Origin: Amycolatopsis vastitatis
Lineage (GTDB): Bacteria; Actinomycetota; Actinomycetes; Mycobacteriales; Pseudonocardiaceae
Assembly: GCF_002234595.1 (NCBI RefSeq)
Contig: NZ_NMUL01000011.1
Location: 38,492-102,491, forward strand
Direction of reading: 5' to 3'
Length of the DNA: 64,000 nucleotides
The notes below the pieces were generated by a model. That model was not told the DNA's origin, made no database searches, and saw nothing but the letters and a program-made list of their open reading frames with translations. Numbering within the stretch: the first letter of the stretch is position 1; every line of letters begins with the position of its first letter. The position numbers and the translations under genes are program-made. Shown in pieces: positions 18,338-27,678 of this stretch.

Positions 18338-18592
18338 GGCGGCGCGACGGTGGACGAACTCGGAGATCGGTTCGGCATCGAGCGGCGGACGGTCAGCGCC
18401 ATCCTCCACCGCCACGGGGTGTCGATGCGCCGGCGCGGACTTTCGCCTGAGCAGGTCGACGACGCCATCCACCTGTACAAGCTCGGCTGGTCTCTGGCGC
18501 GAGTCGGTGACCGCCTGGGCGTCAACCACACCACCGTGCTGAACAAGCTGCGTGAACGCGGCATCCCCACGCGAGACAGCCATTCGGGTCGC
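18338..18592 (+). pseudogene. recombinase-associated helix-turn-helix protein fragment
   Basis: Two helix-turn-helix units are visible, [20 protein letters not shown] and [20 protein letters not shown], ending near RDSHSG. Such small DNA-binding proteins commonly follow actinomycete integrases. The N-terminus merges with the integrase remnant and the C-terminus runs into antisense sequence of the truncated hydrolase, so it is probably inactive. Confidence 0.55.
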
Positions 18593-19095
18593 CGTCGTTC
18601 TTGCTCCCCGCGATCCAGCCGCCGCCGTGGACGATCACGAACGTGGGCCGCTTGACGGTGGAGTCGTTGCCGGCGATGTAGACGTCGAGGTAGCTGTTGG
18701 GGTAGGTGTCGCCGTACTTGATGTCGCTGGTGAGCCGGGTGTTCGAGACCACGGTGGTCGCCATGGGCTTCGCCGGCTCGAACGAGTTGCCGTAGCCCGT
18801 CGAGGACTGAAAGCCCAACGCCACCGGGGCGGGCGTGACGGCGTTCACCAGAAGGGCCAGCGAGAGCACCCCGGCCACCACCTGGCCGGCTCCCCGCCGC
18901 ACGGTCCGGCCCAGCCGGCGCTCGTCGGTCACCGCATCCCGGCGGCTTGCCGCGCGTGCGGCGACGAGGCACGCGAACGCGACGACCACGGCGGCGATCT
19001 GACCGGCCGAGCAGAACCGCGATACCGATCGCGACGAGCCCTCCGCGTACGCCTTTCACCCGCCGCGACGGACGCCCGGCCATTTCTTGGATCAT
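18588..19095 (-). pseudogene. membrane-anchored alpha/beta-hydrolase N-terminal part, frameshifted and 3'-truncated
   Basis: Begins at ATG 19095 (MIQEMAGRPSRRVKG), then the hydrophobic region changes frame at about 19010 and continues as VVAFACLVAARAASRR, a second hydrophobic segment (VVAGVLSLALLVNAVTPAP) and the hydrolase domain [25 protein letters not shown] is the oxyanion-hole motif of esterase-like hydrolases. The gene stops abruptly at ~18590 where the recombinase-associated remnant begins, so the catalytic Ser and His are missing. Confidence 0.75.
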
Positions 19096-19422
19096 TTTCA
19101 GGTCCCTTGATCAGTTCGACGCGATGAAAGTGTGTCGGAAAATCGTTTCGCCCAGCTCGCCGGCTGGCGGCGCGGTGCGAAATCACCCGATGGAGCAGGC
19201 CGTTGTCGTGGGTGGCCGCCACTTGCTCCGCGATCTGGCAGGTCTCAGCGGATGGTCCACGGTGGACGTCGCACGATGGCCGGCCGGGACATCGGGAGTT
19301 CAGTCCCGCACCGGCAGGTGGAGGCTGGACGAACCAAGGTCGATCGTGCGATGCGAGGACCTGACTGTCGTCGACATGGCCGGGTCCTCGCCCGTGCCGA
19401 GGTTGCGTTCCCAGCGGGGAGT
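19096..19422. other. no gene recognised
   Basis: Open frames here are short and have no recognisable family. The stretch separates the broken hydrolase from the duplicated leader and may hold the promoter of the tetR gene. Confidence 0.5.
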
Positions 19423-19597
19423 GTCACCTGATGACCACCAGATGACCGATGCGTGCAGGGCCATTTGTCGAATCCCGGGAAATGATGGGGAAGCGTCACC
19501 GTGAGCAACCGGCCGTCGGCCCGTCGCGAAGCCCCGGACTGCGCCGGAAGGACACGTCATGACCGCCACGGCACCCACTGCACCAGGGGTGCGGTTC
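19420..19597 (+). repeat. duplicated leader, copy 1
   Basis: About 180 bp that recur at 20328-20510 with scattered differences. The block contains the 24-bp palindrome, an invariant GCAGGGCCATTTG, a ribosome site GCCGGAAGGACACGTC and an ATG (19558) that opens the same MTATAPTAPGVR-type peptide as the esterase gene. In this copy the peptide is not continued as an esterase; the tetR gene follows. Confidence 0.8.
19423..19446. promoter_or_regulatory. putative TetR operator, copy 1
   Basis: The 24-bp sequence beginning GTCACCTGATGACC and ending CAGATGAC is a near-palindrome (9 of 12 pairs match). An identical copy precedes the esterase gene at 20331. One tetR gene lies between the two copies, which suggests autoregulation plus control of the esterase cluster. 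Confidence 0.6.
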
Positions 19598-19617
19598 CCT
19601 CGACGACCGGAGGCACG

Positions 19618-20190
19618 ATGACGACGGGATCGGTCAGCCCACGGCGGGCGGACACCCGGCGTAACCATGAGCGCATCCTGGCCGTGGCGGCGGAATCGCT
19701 GGCTCGCTCGGCCGAGCTGTCGTTCAACGCCATCGCGAAGCAAGCCGAAGTCGGGGTCGGCACGGTCTACCGCCATTTCCCGACTCCCGAAGCGCTCATC
19801 CTGGCGGTCTACCAGCGCGAAGTCCGGCACCTGGTGGACGTCGTGCCGCGCCTGCTCGCCGCGCACCCGCCCGAGGTGGCGTTCCGGGTCTGGACCACCG
19901 ACCACCTCGCGCACTGCATGATGACCAAGCGCGGCCTGGCCGACGCCCTGCGTGTCGAGACGTCCGTCCGCGGGGAACTGCCCGCGAGCGCGTACCACGC
20001 GATGGTCGGCGCGGTCTCGACCCTGCTGAAGGCGAACGCCGACGCCGGGACCGTCCGCGACGGCCTGAGCCCGGAGACGGTCCTGCGAGGGCTGGCTGGG
20101 CTGCTCTACCTCAACCCCGGCGAGGACTGGCGGGAGCAGACCGCCGCGCTGACCGATCTGCTCTGGTGCGGTATGGGCAAGAAGCCCTGA
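19618..20190 (+). CDS. TetR-family transcriptional regulator
   Basis: 190 residues from the ATG preceded by GGAGG at 19609-19613; an upstream in-frame GTG at 19501 would add 39 residues of leader-derived peptide and is unlikely. The helix-turn-helix reads SFNAIAKQAEVGVGTVYRHF followed by PTPEALILAVY; the C-terminal domain is of the SbtR-like type often found with small-molecule resistance or redox genes. It precedes the esterase/oxidoreductase cluster on the same strand. Confidence 0.88.
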   Translation: MTTGSVSPRRADTRRNHERILAVAAESLARSAELSFNAIAKQAEVGVGTVYRHFPTPEALILAVYQREVRHLVDVVPRLLAAHPPEVAFRVWTTDHLAHCMMTKRGLADALRVETSVRGELPASAYHAMVGAVSTLLKANADAGTVRDGLSPETVLRGLAGLLYLNPGEDWREQTAALTDLLWCGMGKKP

Positions 20191-20327
20191 AGGGGTTCGT
20201 GGGCCGGTGTCGGCGACGCGGCCGTCGTCGGGATTCGCCGGTGCCGGGCAGGTCGTGCGCAGAGATCAACAGCTCGAACGAGTGAACCCACCGAGCTCGG
20301 GCTACGAGAAGAAGAGGGGCAGCGAAG

Positions 20328-20510
20328 AGTGTCACCTGATGACCACCAGATGACCGATGCCGGCAGGGCCATTTGCTGGAACCCAGGAAATGATCGAGAA
20401 CAAGCAACCAGCCGCCGACACGCCGCGCGAACACCCGAACCGCGCCGGAAGGACACGTCATGACCGCCACCGCACCCACGGCCCCTACTGCACCTGGGGT
20501 GCGGTCCTGG
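20328..20510 (+). repeat. duplicated leader, copy 2
   Basis: Second copy of the 19420-19597 block, here directly in front of and reading into the intact esterase gene (ATG 20460). Differences include a 6-bp-scale insertion in the ACCGCACCCACGGCCCC region. The arrangement suggests a tandem duplication of the esterase promoter, with tetR now between the copies. Confidence 0.8.
20331..20354. promoter_or_regulatory. putative TetR operator, copy 2
   Basis: Identical to the 24-bp palindrome at 19423-19446 and 105 bp before the esterase ATG. Confidence 0.6.
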
Positions 20511-21896
20511 TGGGGAATCCCGTACGCCACGGCCGAGCGATACCGCCGTCCCGTGGTCGTGGATTTCGCTCCGGACCGCCCCTATGACCGCAAGGGTGTC
20601 GCCCCCGTCCAGCCCGACAGCGGCGACTGGCTCGAAGCGGACAGCGGAACGGGCGAGGACTGCCTGAACCTGAACGTGTGGGCCCCCGAGAAGCCGGCCG
20701 GCAAGGCACTGCCGGTGGCCGTGTACATCCATGGCGGCGGATTCGAGTACGGCGCGAACACACAGATCACCTCGAACGCCGCCGGCCTCGCCACGACAGG
20801 GCGGGTGGTGGGGGTGTCGATCAACTACCGGCTCGGCGCGCTGGGTGCGCTCTCGCTCTCGCAGTATGGCGGCGCCCTGGCTGAGGCCAGCAACCTCTTC
20901 CTCCAGGACGTCATCGCCGCGCTCACCTGGATCCAGCGGAACATCGCCCACTTCGGCGGCGATCCCGACAACGTCACCGTCTACGGCCACAGTGCCGGCG
21001 CCTATACCACCTTCGGGCTGCTCGGGGCCTCCTCCGCCGACGGCCTGTACCGGCGGCTGGGCGGGTTCTCCGGCGGGCCCGCCCGCAGCATTCCGGCCTG
21101 GTGGGCCGAGGAGCTCGCGCACCGGTTCGTCACCGAACTCGGCGTCGCGGGCAACCCGGAGAAACTGCTCGACCTCGACACGACCTCCCTGAGGGACGCC
21201 TTGAGCAAGGTCGCCCCGACGGATCTCGGAGTCCGGGGCGGGGTGGACAACCAGGCCACCGGGGTCGTCCTGGACCTCGGGCAGCCCGGCGCGGTGGTGC
21301 ACGCCCACCCCATGGACGTCCTGGCCTCGGGGGCGCACCGCGATGTCGACGTGCTGCTGAGCATGGCCAGCGACGACATGGGCTGGTGGGTGGCGAACGA
21401 CTTCGACCGGTTCGACCCGGGCACCGTCGACCGCATCGTCGACGAGGTCGCGGGGTGGCGTATTTCCCGCTCCCGCGCGAAGAAGATCGTCGATGCCTAC
21501 GACCAGGACGGACGCACCCCTGCCGAGGTCCGCGCCGCGGTCATGGCGGACTACCTCTTCGCGCTCCCGGCCGCCCGCGGCGCCCTGGCTCATGCCGCCG
21601 CGGGCGGCAACGCCCATCTCCTCCTGATCGGGCCCGCCGAGGGCGCGCCCGCCGTGCACGGCACCGAGATGTACGCCCTGGTCGGCCAGGAACAGCCGGG
21701 CCGCAGCGCGGATCAGGCCGAGCGCGACACGCGTATCCGCGACCTCGTGCTCGACTTCGCCACCGGCGAGCAGACCCGTCTGTGGCCCGCCGTCACGGAC
21801 CGGCCCACCTCGGAAAGCGTCGGCCACCCGCCCTTCGAGGCCACCGCCCACTACCAGCAGTCCCTCGACCTGTGGGAGGGCGTCGCCCGGCCCTGA
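20460..21896 (+). CDS. type-B carboxylesterase (para-nitrobenzyl-esterase-like)
   Basis: 478 residues from ATG with GGAAGGA upstream. Family signatures: GEDCLNLNVWAP, oxyanion hole YIHGGGFEYG, and the nucleophile elbow GHSAGA at about residue 176 (GESAGA is more usual). It hydrolyses esters, substrate unknown. The oxidoreductase and a second hydrolase follow on the same strand with short gaps, giving a likely three-gene operon. Cytoplasmic: no signal peptide. Confidence 0.88.
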   Translation: MTATAPTAPTAPGVRSWWGIPYATAERYRRPVVVDFAPDRPYDRKGVAPVQPDSGDWLEADSGTGEDCLNLNVWAPEKPAGKALPVAVYIHGGGFEYGANTQITSNAAGLATTGRVVGVSINYRLGALGALSLSQYGGALAEASNLFLQDVIAALTWIQRNIAHFGGDPDNVTVYGHSAGAYTTFGLLGASSADGLYRRLGGFSGGPARSIPAWWAEELAHRFVTELGVAGNPEKLLDLDTTSLRDALSKVAPTDLGVRGGVDNQATGVVLDLGQPGAVVHAHPMDVLASGAHRDVDVLLSMASDDMGWWVANDFDRFDPGTVDRIVDEVAGWRISRSRAKKIVDAYDQDGRTPAEVRAAVMADYLFALPAARGALAHAAAGGNAHLLLIGPAEGAPAVHGTEMYALVGQEQPGRSADQAERDTRIRDLVLDFATGEQTRLWPAVTDRPTSESVGHPPFEATAHYQQSLDLWEGVARP

Positions 21897-21955
21897 CGGC
21901 CGGCTGGGGATACCGAGCAGCGCGCCAAGGGGGACAAACAGAGGGAGGAACTCAA

Positions 21956-22978
21956 ATGAGCCAATCGACAGCGGCCGGTGACGCCGTACCGGCGACGATG
22001 CGGGCGGTCGTCGTGACCAGGACCGGCGGCCTCGACGCACTGGAGATCAAGGATGTGCCGGTGCCCGTACGCGAGCCCGGCTGGGTGCGGATCAAGGTAA
22101 AAGCGTTCGGCGTCAACGAGTCCGAGGTCACCACCCGCAAGGGCGAGTCGAGCCCGGACGTCACCTACCCGCGCGTCCCCGGCATCGAGGGCGTCGGCGT
22201 GGTCGATGAGGCCGACGAGGCCGGCGGGCTGCGGCCGGGACAGCAGGTGGCCACGATGATGGGCGGCATGGGCCGCTCGTACGACGGCGCGTACGCCCAG
22301 TACGTGACCGTCCCCGCGGAGCAGGTCATCCCGTTCGAGACCGGCCTGCCGTGGGAGGTCGTCGGTGCGCTTCCGGAGATGTTCCAGACCGCGTACGGCT
22401 CCCTCACCACCGGCCTCGGCCTGCAGGCGGGGCAGACGCTGCTGATCCGCGGCGGCACCTCCACGGTCGGGCTGAGCGCGGCCACGATCGCGAAGGACCT
22501 CGGAGCCACCGTGCTGTCCACCACCCGCAGCCCGGAGAGGGCCGGGGAACTGCGGGCCGCGGGCGTCGACCATCCCCTCATCGACAACGGCACTATCGCC
22601 GAACAAGCGCGCGAGCTGGTGCCGGACGGCGTCGACGCCGCGCTGGAACTGGTGGGCTGCTCGGTCCTCGCCGACACCCTCCGCACCGTCCGCCGGGACG
22701 GCACCGTCTGCTTCACCGGAGCCCTTGCGGGCCAGTGGACGATCCCCGACTTCTCCCCGTTCATGATCCCCTTCGGGGTGCGGCTGACGTCCTACGGCGG
22801 TCAGGCCGCCGACCTCCCCGCCGACGTCCTCGCCCACCAGCTCCAGGCCATCGCCGCAGGACGCCTCAACGTCCCGATCGCGAAGGTCTACCACGGCCTG
22901 GAAAAGGTCCGTGACGCCCAGGCCGACCTCGAGTCCGGCACCACGCCGGGCAAGCACGTCGTCGTCCTGGACGACTGA
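21956..22978 (+). CDS. zinc-independent MDR/quinone-oxidoreductase-like dehydrogenase
   Basis: 340 residues; ATG follows GAGGGAGGAA. The GroES-like N-terminal domain (MRAVVVTRTGGLDALEI, VKAFGVNESEV) and the Rossmann motif region (LLIRGGTSTVGLSAATIAKD) place it in the NADPH:quinone-reductase branch of medium-chain dehydrogenases; no structural or catalytic zinc cysteine cluster is seen. It probably reduces a quinone or enone. Second gene of the esterase cluster. Confidence 0.88.
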   Translation: MSQSTAAGDAVPATMRAVVVTRTGGLDALEIKDVPVPVREPGWVRIKVKAFGVNESEVTTRKGESSPDVTYPRVPGIEGVGVVDEADEAGGLRPGQQVATMMGGMGRSYDGAYAQYVTVPAEQVIPFETGLPWEVVGALPEMFQTAYGSLTTGLGLQAGQTLLIRGGTSTVGLSAATIAKDLGATVLSTTRSPERAGELRAAGVDHPLIDNGTIAEQARELVPDGVDAALELVGCSVLADTLRTVRRDGTVCFTGALAGQWTIPDFSPFMIPFGVRLTSYGGQAADLPADVLAHQLQAIAAGRLNVPIAKVYHGLEKVRDAQADLESGTTPGKHVVVLDD

Positions 22979-23029
22979 GACCTGAGCAACGGCAACCAAC
23001 CACCCCGTCGTTTCCGAAGGAGAGAACAG

Positions 23030-24034
23030 ATGCCAGACCAGACAGCAGCAGACTTCTTCGGTGCCACGACCACTCGGCCCCCGTTGGACCCGGAGCTCGC
23101 GCCCGTCGAGGAGGCGCGGGGCGCAGTTTTTCCGGCCCTGTCGGATGAGACCCTGCCAGAGATCCGACGGCAGATCGCGAAGGGTTCTCCCGGGTTGGAT
23201 TCGGAGGCTCTGACGGCGGGCGGCAGAGTGCGGGTGGAGGAGCGCCGGGTACCGGGGCCGGAAGGCGCGCCGGACATCACTCTGCTGATCCTCAGCCCCG
23301 TCGAGGACCGAGGCCGCAAGGGAGGCATCCTCAGCCTCCACGGTGGCGGGATGATCATGGGGGGACGCCGGGACCACGTGAGTCATCTCCTGCCCCATGT
23401 GATCGAGGGGAGTGCGGTCGTCGTGTCGGTCGAGTACCGGCTGGCGCCGGATCACCCCGATCCCGCGCCGGTCGAGGACTGCTACGCGGGGCTGGTGTGG
23501 ATGGCGAAGAACGCGGCCGAGCTCGGTATCGACCCCGAGCGGCTCCTGATCGCCGGAGTCAGTGGCGGTGGCGGCCTCGCGGCGGGGACCGCGCTGCTCG
23601 CCCGCGACCGTGCCTTTCCCGAGCTCAGCCATCAGATTCTGATCTGCCCCATGCTCGACGACCGCTTCGAGACGCACAGCAGTCGCATGGTGGACCGCGA
23701 AGGCGTATGGGACCGCTACAGCAACCTGTACGCGTGGACCTCCGTGCTGGGCGAGCGGCGCGGCGGCCCGGACGTGTCGCAGTACGCCGCGCCGGCCCGC
23801 GCCGAGGACCTCAGCCGGCTGCCGCGCACCTACATCGACACCGGCTCGGCCGAGGGGTTCCGCGACGAGATCCTGAGCTACGCCGGCCGCCTGTGCGAGG
23901 CGGGCGTGAGCGTCGATCTCCACATGTGGGGCGGCGGCTTCCACTCGTCCGACCTGACCGTGGATCAGGCGGCTGTGTCGCGCGCTTCCAATGCGACCCG
24001 TGAGGAGTTCATCCGGCGGGCTCTCGCTCCTTGA
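23030..24034 (+). CDS. alpha/beta-hydrolase, hormone-sensitive-lipase group
   Basis: 334 residues; ATG with GAAGGAGAGAAC upstream. Carries the HSL oxyanion motif LHGGG, YRLAPDHPDPAPVEDCYAG, the nucleophile in AGVSGGGGLAAG, Asp in YIDTGSAEGFRDE and His near GGGFHSSD. An intracellular esterase, substrate unknown. Last gene of the cluster and convergent with the AraC gene. Confidence 0.9.
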   Translation: MPDQTAADFFGATTTRPPLDPELAPVEEARGAVFPALSDETLPEIRRQIAKGSPGLDSEALTAGGRVRVEERRVPGPEGAPDITLLILSPVEDRGRKGGILSLHGGGMIMGGRRDHVSHLLPHVIEGSAVVVSVEYRLAPDHPDPAPVEDCYAGLVWMAKNAAELGIDPERLLIAGVSGGGGLAAGTALLARDRAFPELSHQILICPMLDDRFETHSSRMVDREGVWDRYSNLYAWTSVLGERRGGPDVSQYAAPARAEDLSRLPRTYIDTGSAEGFRDEILSYAGRLCEAGVSVDLHMWGGGFHSSDLTVDQAAVSRASNATREEFIRRALAP

Positions 24035-24099
24035 GCGGAGCTCCGAATCGATTGGCTGTCCCGTACGGTCAAGGGCCGCGGGCCGCCGCCGCGCTCTGC

Positions 24100-25023
24100 T
24101 CACGGATCGGTCGTGGTGTCGCGGGCCGCGAAGGCGGCCGGGGTGAGGCCGGTGCGGTCGCGGAAGAAGCGGCCGAAGTTCGCGGGGTCGGTGAAGCCGA
24201 GGTGGACGGCCACAACCCTGGCGTCCCACCGGGCATCTCCCAGCAGGCGCCGGGCTTCGAGGAGGCGCCGCTCGTCGATGAGTTCGCGTACTCCCTTGCC
24301 GGTGACGTCCTGGGCGGCGCGGCTGAGGGTGCGGACCGAGCAGCCTAGCAACTCAGCGTAGTCGGCGGCGTGGTGCAGTTCGCGAAAGTGCAGCTCCAGG
24401 GCGTCCAGGAAGCGTCCGTACCAGTCGGCGCGGCCCCTGCCGGCCGTGGCCGTGCCGATGGGGGCGATGCCGGGGGAGTTGGCCAGGCGCAGCAGCAGCG
24501 ATTCGAGCAGGCTGCGCCGCAGGGCGTGGTGGATGGCGAGGGGGCGGCGCCCCAGCGCGCGGTGTTCATCCAGGAGCTGGAACGCCGTCTGCTGGAGCCA
24601 GACGGTGTCATCGGGGTGCGGGCTGAGCACGGCAGGCGCCTCGTGCGCGATGAGCGGGGCCAGGAGACCGGCGGTGCCGGGCGTCAGCACGTCCGGTTCG
24701 AACAGGATGAACGGGCCGCGGGCCGTGCCGGGCGGATGGAAGCACAGTGCGTGCCCGGGACGCACCCACAGCCACTGGCCGGGCGCGATGATTCGCGTGA
24801 CGTGGTCGACGTCGTGCCGCAACTCACCCTCGGTGACCAGGATCAGGTAGTAGAAGGTGACGCGGACCGGACGGGGTGGATTCCACGGCCAGCCGTCGTG
24901 CTGGGCGAAAAAATCCTCGACGGTACTCACCTCAAGGCCGTACGGAGTACCGACCCGGGGCTGGAAACCGTACAACGGAACCGCGACCGGTTCGCTCGGC
25001 CTGAGGTGTCGCTTATCGACCAT
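24100..25023 (-). CDS. AraC-family transcriptional regulator
   Basis: 307 residues from ATG 25023 (MVDKRHLRPSEPVAVPLYGF); upstream in-frame codons to 25122 are possible but read like non-coding sequence. The N-terminal half is an AraC ligand-binding cupin (FYYLILVTEGELRHDVDHV). The C-terminal half has AELLGCSVRTLSRAAQDVTG and VAVHLGFTDPANFGRFFRDR followed by GLTPAAFA. Possibly regulates the esterase cluster with which it converges, or the YjbR genes with which it diverges. Confidence 0.88.
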   Translation of the reverse strand: MVDKRHLRPSEPVAVPLYGFQPRVGTPYGLEVSTVEDFFAQHDGWPWNPPRPVRVTFYYLILVTEGELRHDVDHVTRIIAPGQWLWVRPGHALCFHPPGTARGPFILFEPDVLTPGTAGLLAPLIAHEAPAVLSPHPDDTVWLQQTAFQLLDEHRALGRRPLAIHHALRRSLLESLLLRLANSPGIAPIGTATAGRGRADWYGRFLDALELHFRELHHAADYAELLGCSVRTLSRAAQDVTGKGVRELIDERRLLEARRLLGDARWDARVVAVHLGFTDPANFGRFFRDRTGLTPAAFAARDTTTDP

Positions 25024-25154
25024 CACGTGTCCGCAGTCTACTGCTCTGTTTGCCGATTTCGAGGGAAGGATGGGACCTGCCGCTGCGACCGCGTGTCGCG
25101 CCTCCGCGTCCTTCGCTGCCACAGCCCGTCACCACCTGAGGAGGTCCACCACCC

Positions 25155-25550
25155 ATGAACGGATCGACCCTGCAGAAGACCGCCGCCGACTGCGCGGAGG
25201 AACTTCCCGGAGCGCAGTTGGAGCATCCCTTCGGCCCCGACTGGGAGGTCTTCAAGGTCCGCGGCAAGGTCTTCATGCTGATGACCGAGGTTCCGGGGCG
25301 CCCCGTCGTGATCCTCAAGGCGGACCCCGGCGAGGCCCTCGCCTTGCGGGAGCGCAACAGCCACATCACCCCCGGCTACCACATGAACAAAAAGCACTGG
25401 ATCACACTGGAGGACGGGGAAGACGTCGACGAAAAGCTGGTCGAGGAACTCGTCACCGACTCCTACTTGCTCGTGGTCTCCCACCTGCCCAAAGCCGAGC
25501 AGCCCGTCGACCCGCACATCTACGGCAGCGCCACGCGGGCGACCCGGTGA
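25155..25550 (+). CDS. MmcQ/YjbR-family protein (copy 1)
   Basis: 131 residues; ATG after GAGGAGG. Typical MmcQ/YjbR features: HPFGPDWEVFKVRGKVFMLM, VVILKADPGEALALRE and KKHWITLEDGEDVDEKLVEE. The fold is a small alpha/beta double-wing related to DNA-binding domains; function is not established. The stop overlaps a second family member by GTGA. Confidence 0.9.
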   Translation: MNGSTLQKTAADCAEELPGAQLEHPFGPDWEVFKVRGKVFMLMTEVPGRPVVILKADPGEALALRERNSHITPGYHMNKKHWITLEDGEDVDEKLVEELVTDSYLLVVSHLPKAEQPVDPHIYGSATRATR

Positions 25551-25915
25551 GCGCGGCCGGAGACCGGCTCCAAGACACCGCGCGCGCCACGGCGCTCGCG
25601 CTGCCCGGGACGGACCACGGTTACCCGTTCACCGAGCACCTGGACGTGTACAAAGTGGCAGGCAAGGTGTTCCTGATCGTCACCGACGACCCGGACGACC
25701 AGATCATCACGGTCAAGTGCGAACCCGAACACGCCCGCGCGCAAGAACGTGACCACGCCTCGATCACCCCGGGCCGCTATCTCGACAAACGGCATTGGAT
25801 CTCACTGGGGCCCGGCCCGGGCATCACCAAGCGACTGATCACTGACGCCGTCGAGAATTCCTACGACCTGGTCGTCGAGCGGCTGCCTCGACGCGACCGC
25901 CCTGGTGCTCGATGA
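25547..25915 (+). CDS. MmcQ/YjbR-family protein (copy 2)
   Basis: 122 residues from GTG overlapping the previous stop. Same family (DHGYPFTEHLDVYKVAGKVF, VKCEPEHARAQE, KRHWISLGPG) but clearly diverged from copy 1, so this is an old duplication. Its stop overlaps the ATG of rarA (ATGA), making a coupled three-gene unit. Confidence 0.9.
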   Translation: MSAAGDRLQDTARATALALPGTDHGYPFTEHLDVYKVAGKVFLIVTDDPDDQIITVKCEPEHARAQERDHASITPGRYLDKRHWISLGPGPGITKRLITDAVENSYDLVVERLPRRDRPGAR

Positions 25916-27251
25916 GCGCCGCGAGTTCCCGCCTTCGACCCGAGAGTCCGATGGAACCGATCGAACCGCCCCTGCCGCTCTTCGACGAGGAGCCCGCCCG
26001 GCCACTCGCCGACCGCCTGCGCCCGACGCAGCTGAACGATGTCGTCGGGCAGGACCACCTCCTGGCCCCGGACGCCCCGCTGGGCCGCATGGTCGCCCAG
26101 CAGCGCCTCGGCTCCGCCATCCTGTGGGGGCCGCCCGGCGTCGGGAAAACGACCATCGCCCGGCTCCTCGCGGACGGCAGCAACCTGACCTTCGAGTCGG
26201 TGTCGGCCACCTTCTCCGGCGTGGCCGATCTGCGGAAGGTCTTCGCCGCCGCACGAAACCGGCGCAGTGTCGGCCAGGGCACCCTGCTGTTCGTCGACGA
26301 GATCCACCGCTTCAACCGCGCCCAGCAGGACAGCTTCCTTCCCTACGTCGAGGACGGCACGATCGCCCTGATCGGCGCCACCACGGAGAACCCGAGCTTC
26401 GAACTCAACGGCGCCCTCCTCTCCCGCACCCAGGTCTTCGTCCTCAAACGCCTCGACGAAGCCGCGCTGTCCACGCTGCTCGACCGCGCCGAGCAGCTCA
26501 CCGGCCACCGGCTGCCCCTGGACGACGACGCCCGCCGCGCCCTGATGGCGACGGCCGCTACCTCCTCAACATGGCCGAACAGCTCCAGGCCCTCCCGGAC
26601 AGCGAGACACCCCTGGACACCACCGCGCTCGCCCACCACATCCAGCAGCGCGCCCCGCTCTACGACAAGGCGCAGGAGAGCCACTACAACCTGATCTCCG
26701 CACTGCACAAGTCGATGCGCGGCTCCGACCCGGACGCGGCTCTGTACTGGTTCGCCCGCATGCTCGACGGTGGCGAGGATCCGCTGTACGTGGCTCGCCG
26801 CCTGGTCCGCTTCGCCAGCGAGGACATCGGCATGGCCGACCCGCAGGCGGTCCAGCAGACGCTCGCCGCCTGGGACGTGTACGAGCGGCTCGGCTCCCCC
26901 GAGGGCGAATTGGCGATCGCCCAGGCCGTCGTCTACCTCGCCACCGCGCCGAAGTCCATCGCCGTCTACCGCGGCTTCAACGCGGCACACCGCGCCGCCC
27001 GACGCACCGGCTCGCTCATGCCGCCCGCCCACATCCTCAACGCCCCGACCCGGCTGATGAAGGACCTCGGCTACGGCAAGGACTACCAGTACGACCCGGA
27101 CACCGCCGACGGCTTCTCCGGTGCCGACTACTTCCCCGGCGGCATGGACCGCGAGACGTATTACCAGCCCACCCAAAACGGCTACGAGATCGAGATCGCC
27201 GAGCGCCTGCGCCACTGGGCTGCCTCGCGTGCTCGCCGACAACACGAATGA
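25912..27251 (+). pseudogene. rarA: replication-associated recombination protein A, frameshifted
   Basis: The first frame (25912 to ~26550) carries the clamp-loader-like AAA part of RarA/MgsA: DRLRPTQLNDVVGQDHLLAP, Walker A GPPGVGKTT, Walker B VDEIHRFN and sensor GATTENPSF. The rest continues one frame over from GDGRYLLNMAEQLQALPDSE through the tetramerisation domain (SALHKSMRGSDPDAALYWFA) to the end. At 26545-26560 the expected segment before GDGRYLLN is shortened by a number of bases not divisible by three. RarA acts at stalled forks and gaps. Either a real null allele or an assembly indel. Confidence 0.88.
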
Positions 27252-27417
27252 CCGGGCCGACTGCCGCCGGAGCGGGTCGAATAGGCCCGCCGACACCTGA
27301 TCGCCGACCACCTCGACATCACATCACCGGCTCCCACTGGGGACCGCACCGCGCCAAAGCTGTCCCCAACCCGCGCCATGACGGCCAACGGCGACCTCGA
27401 CTGGTTGCCTGGTGGCA

Positions 27418-27545
27418 TGACTGAGAAGAAGGTTTGGTTCATCACCGGTGCCGGCCGCTGCCTGGGCACGGACATCGCCCGCGAGGCCCTCGCGGCCGGC
27501 CGCCGGGTCGTCGCCACCGGCCGGCGACCGGTCGAGACTGACCAG
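27418..27545 (+). pseudogene. SDR oxidoreductase N-terminal fragment
   Basis: From ATG 27418, EKKVWFITGAGRCLGTDIAR and RRVVATGRRPVETD are the first ~42 residues of a short-chain dehydrogenase. The homology ends at about 27545, 130 bp before the IS3-type element; the intervening bases match nothing I recognise. Confidence 0.7.
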
Positions 27546-27678
27546 CGCCGTGGTACCTGGTTGGATCCGTAAGCGGCCAAGATCAGCGTCTCGGCCCGGA
27601 CGGTGTTGCGGGCGGACGCCCTTGATGTGGAGGTCCACACCGAGGAGAATTACCGAAGCCGCATCCGAAATCAGGGTC

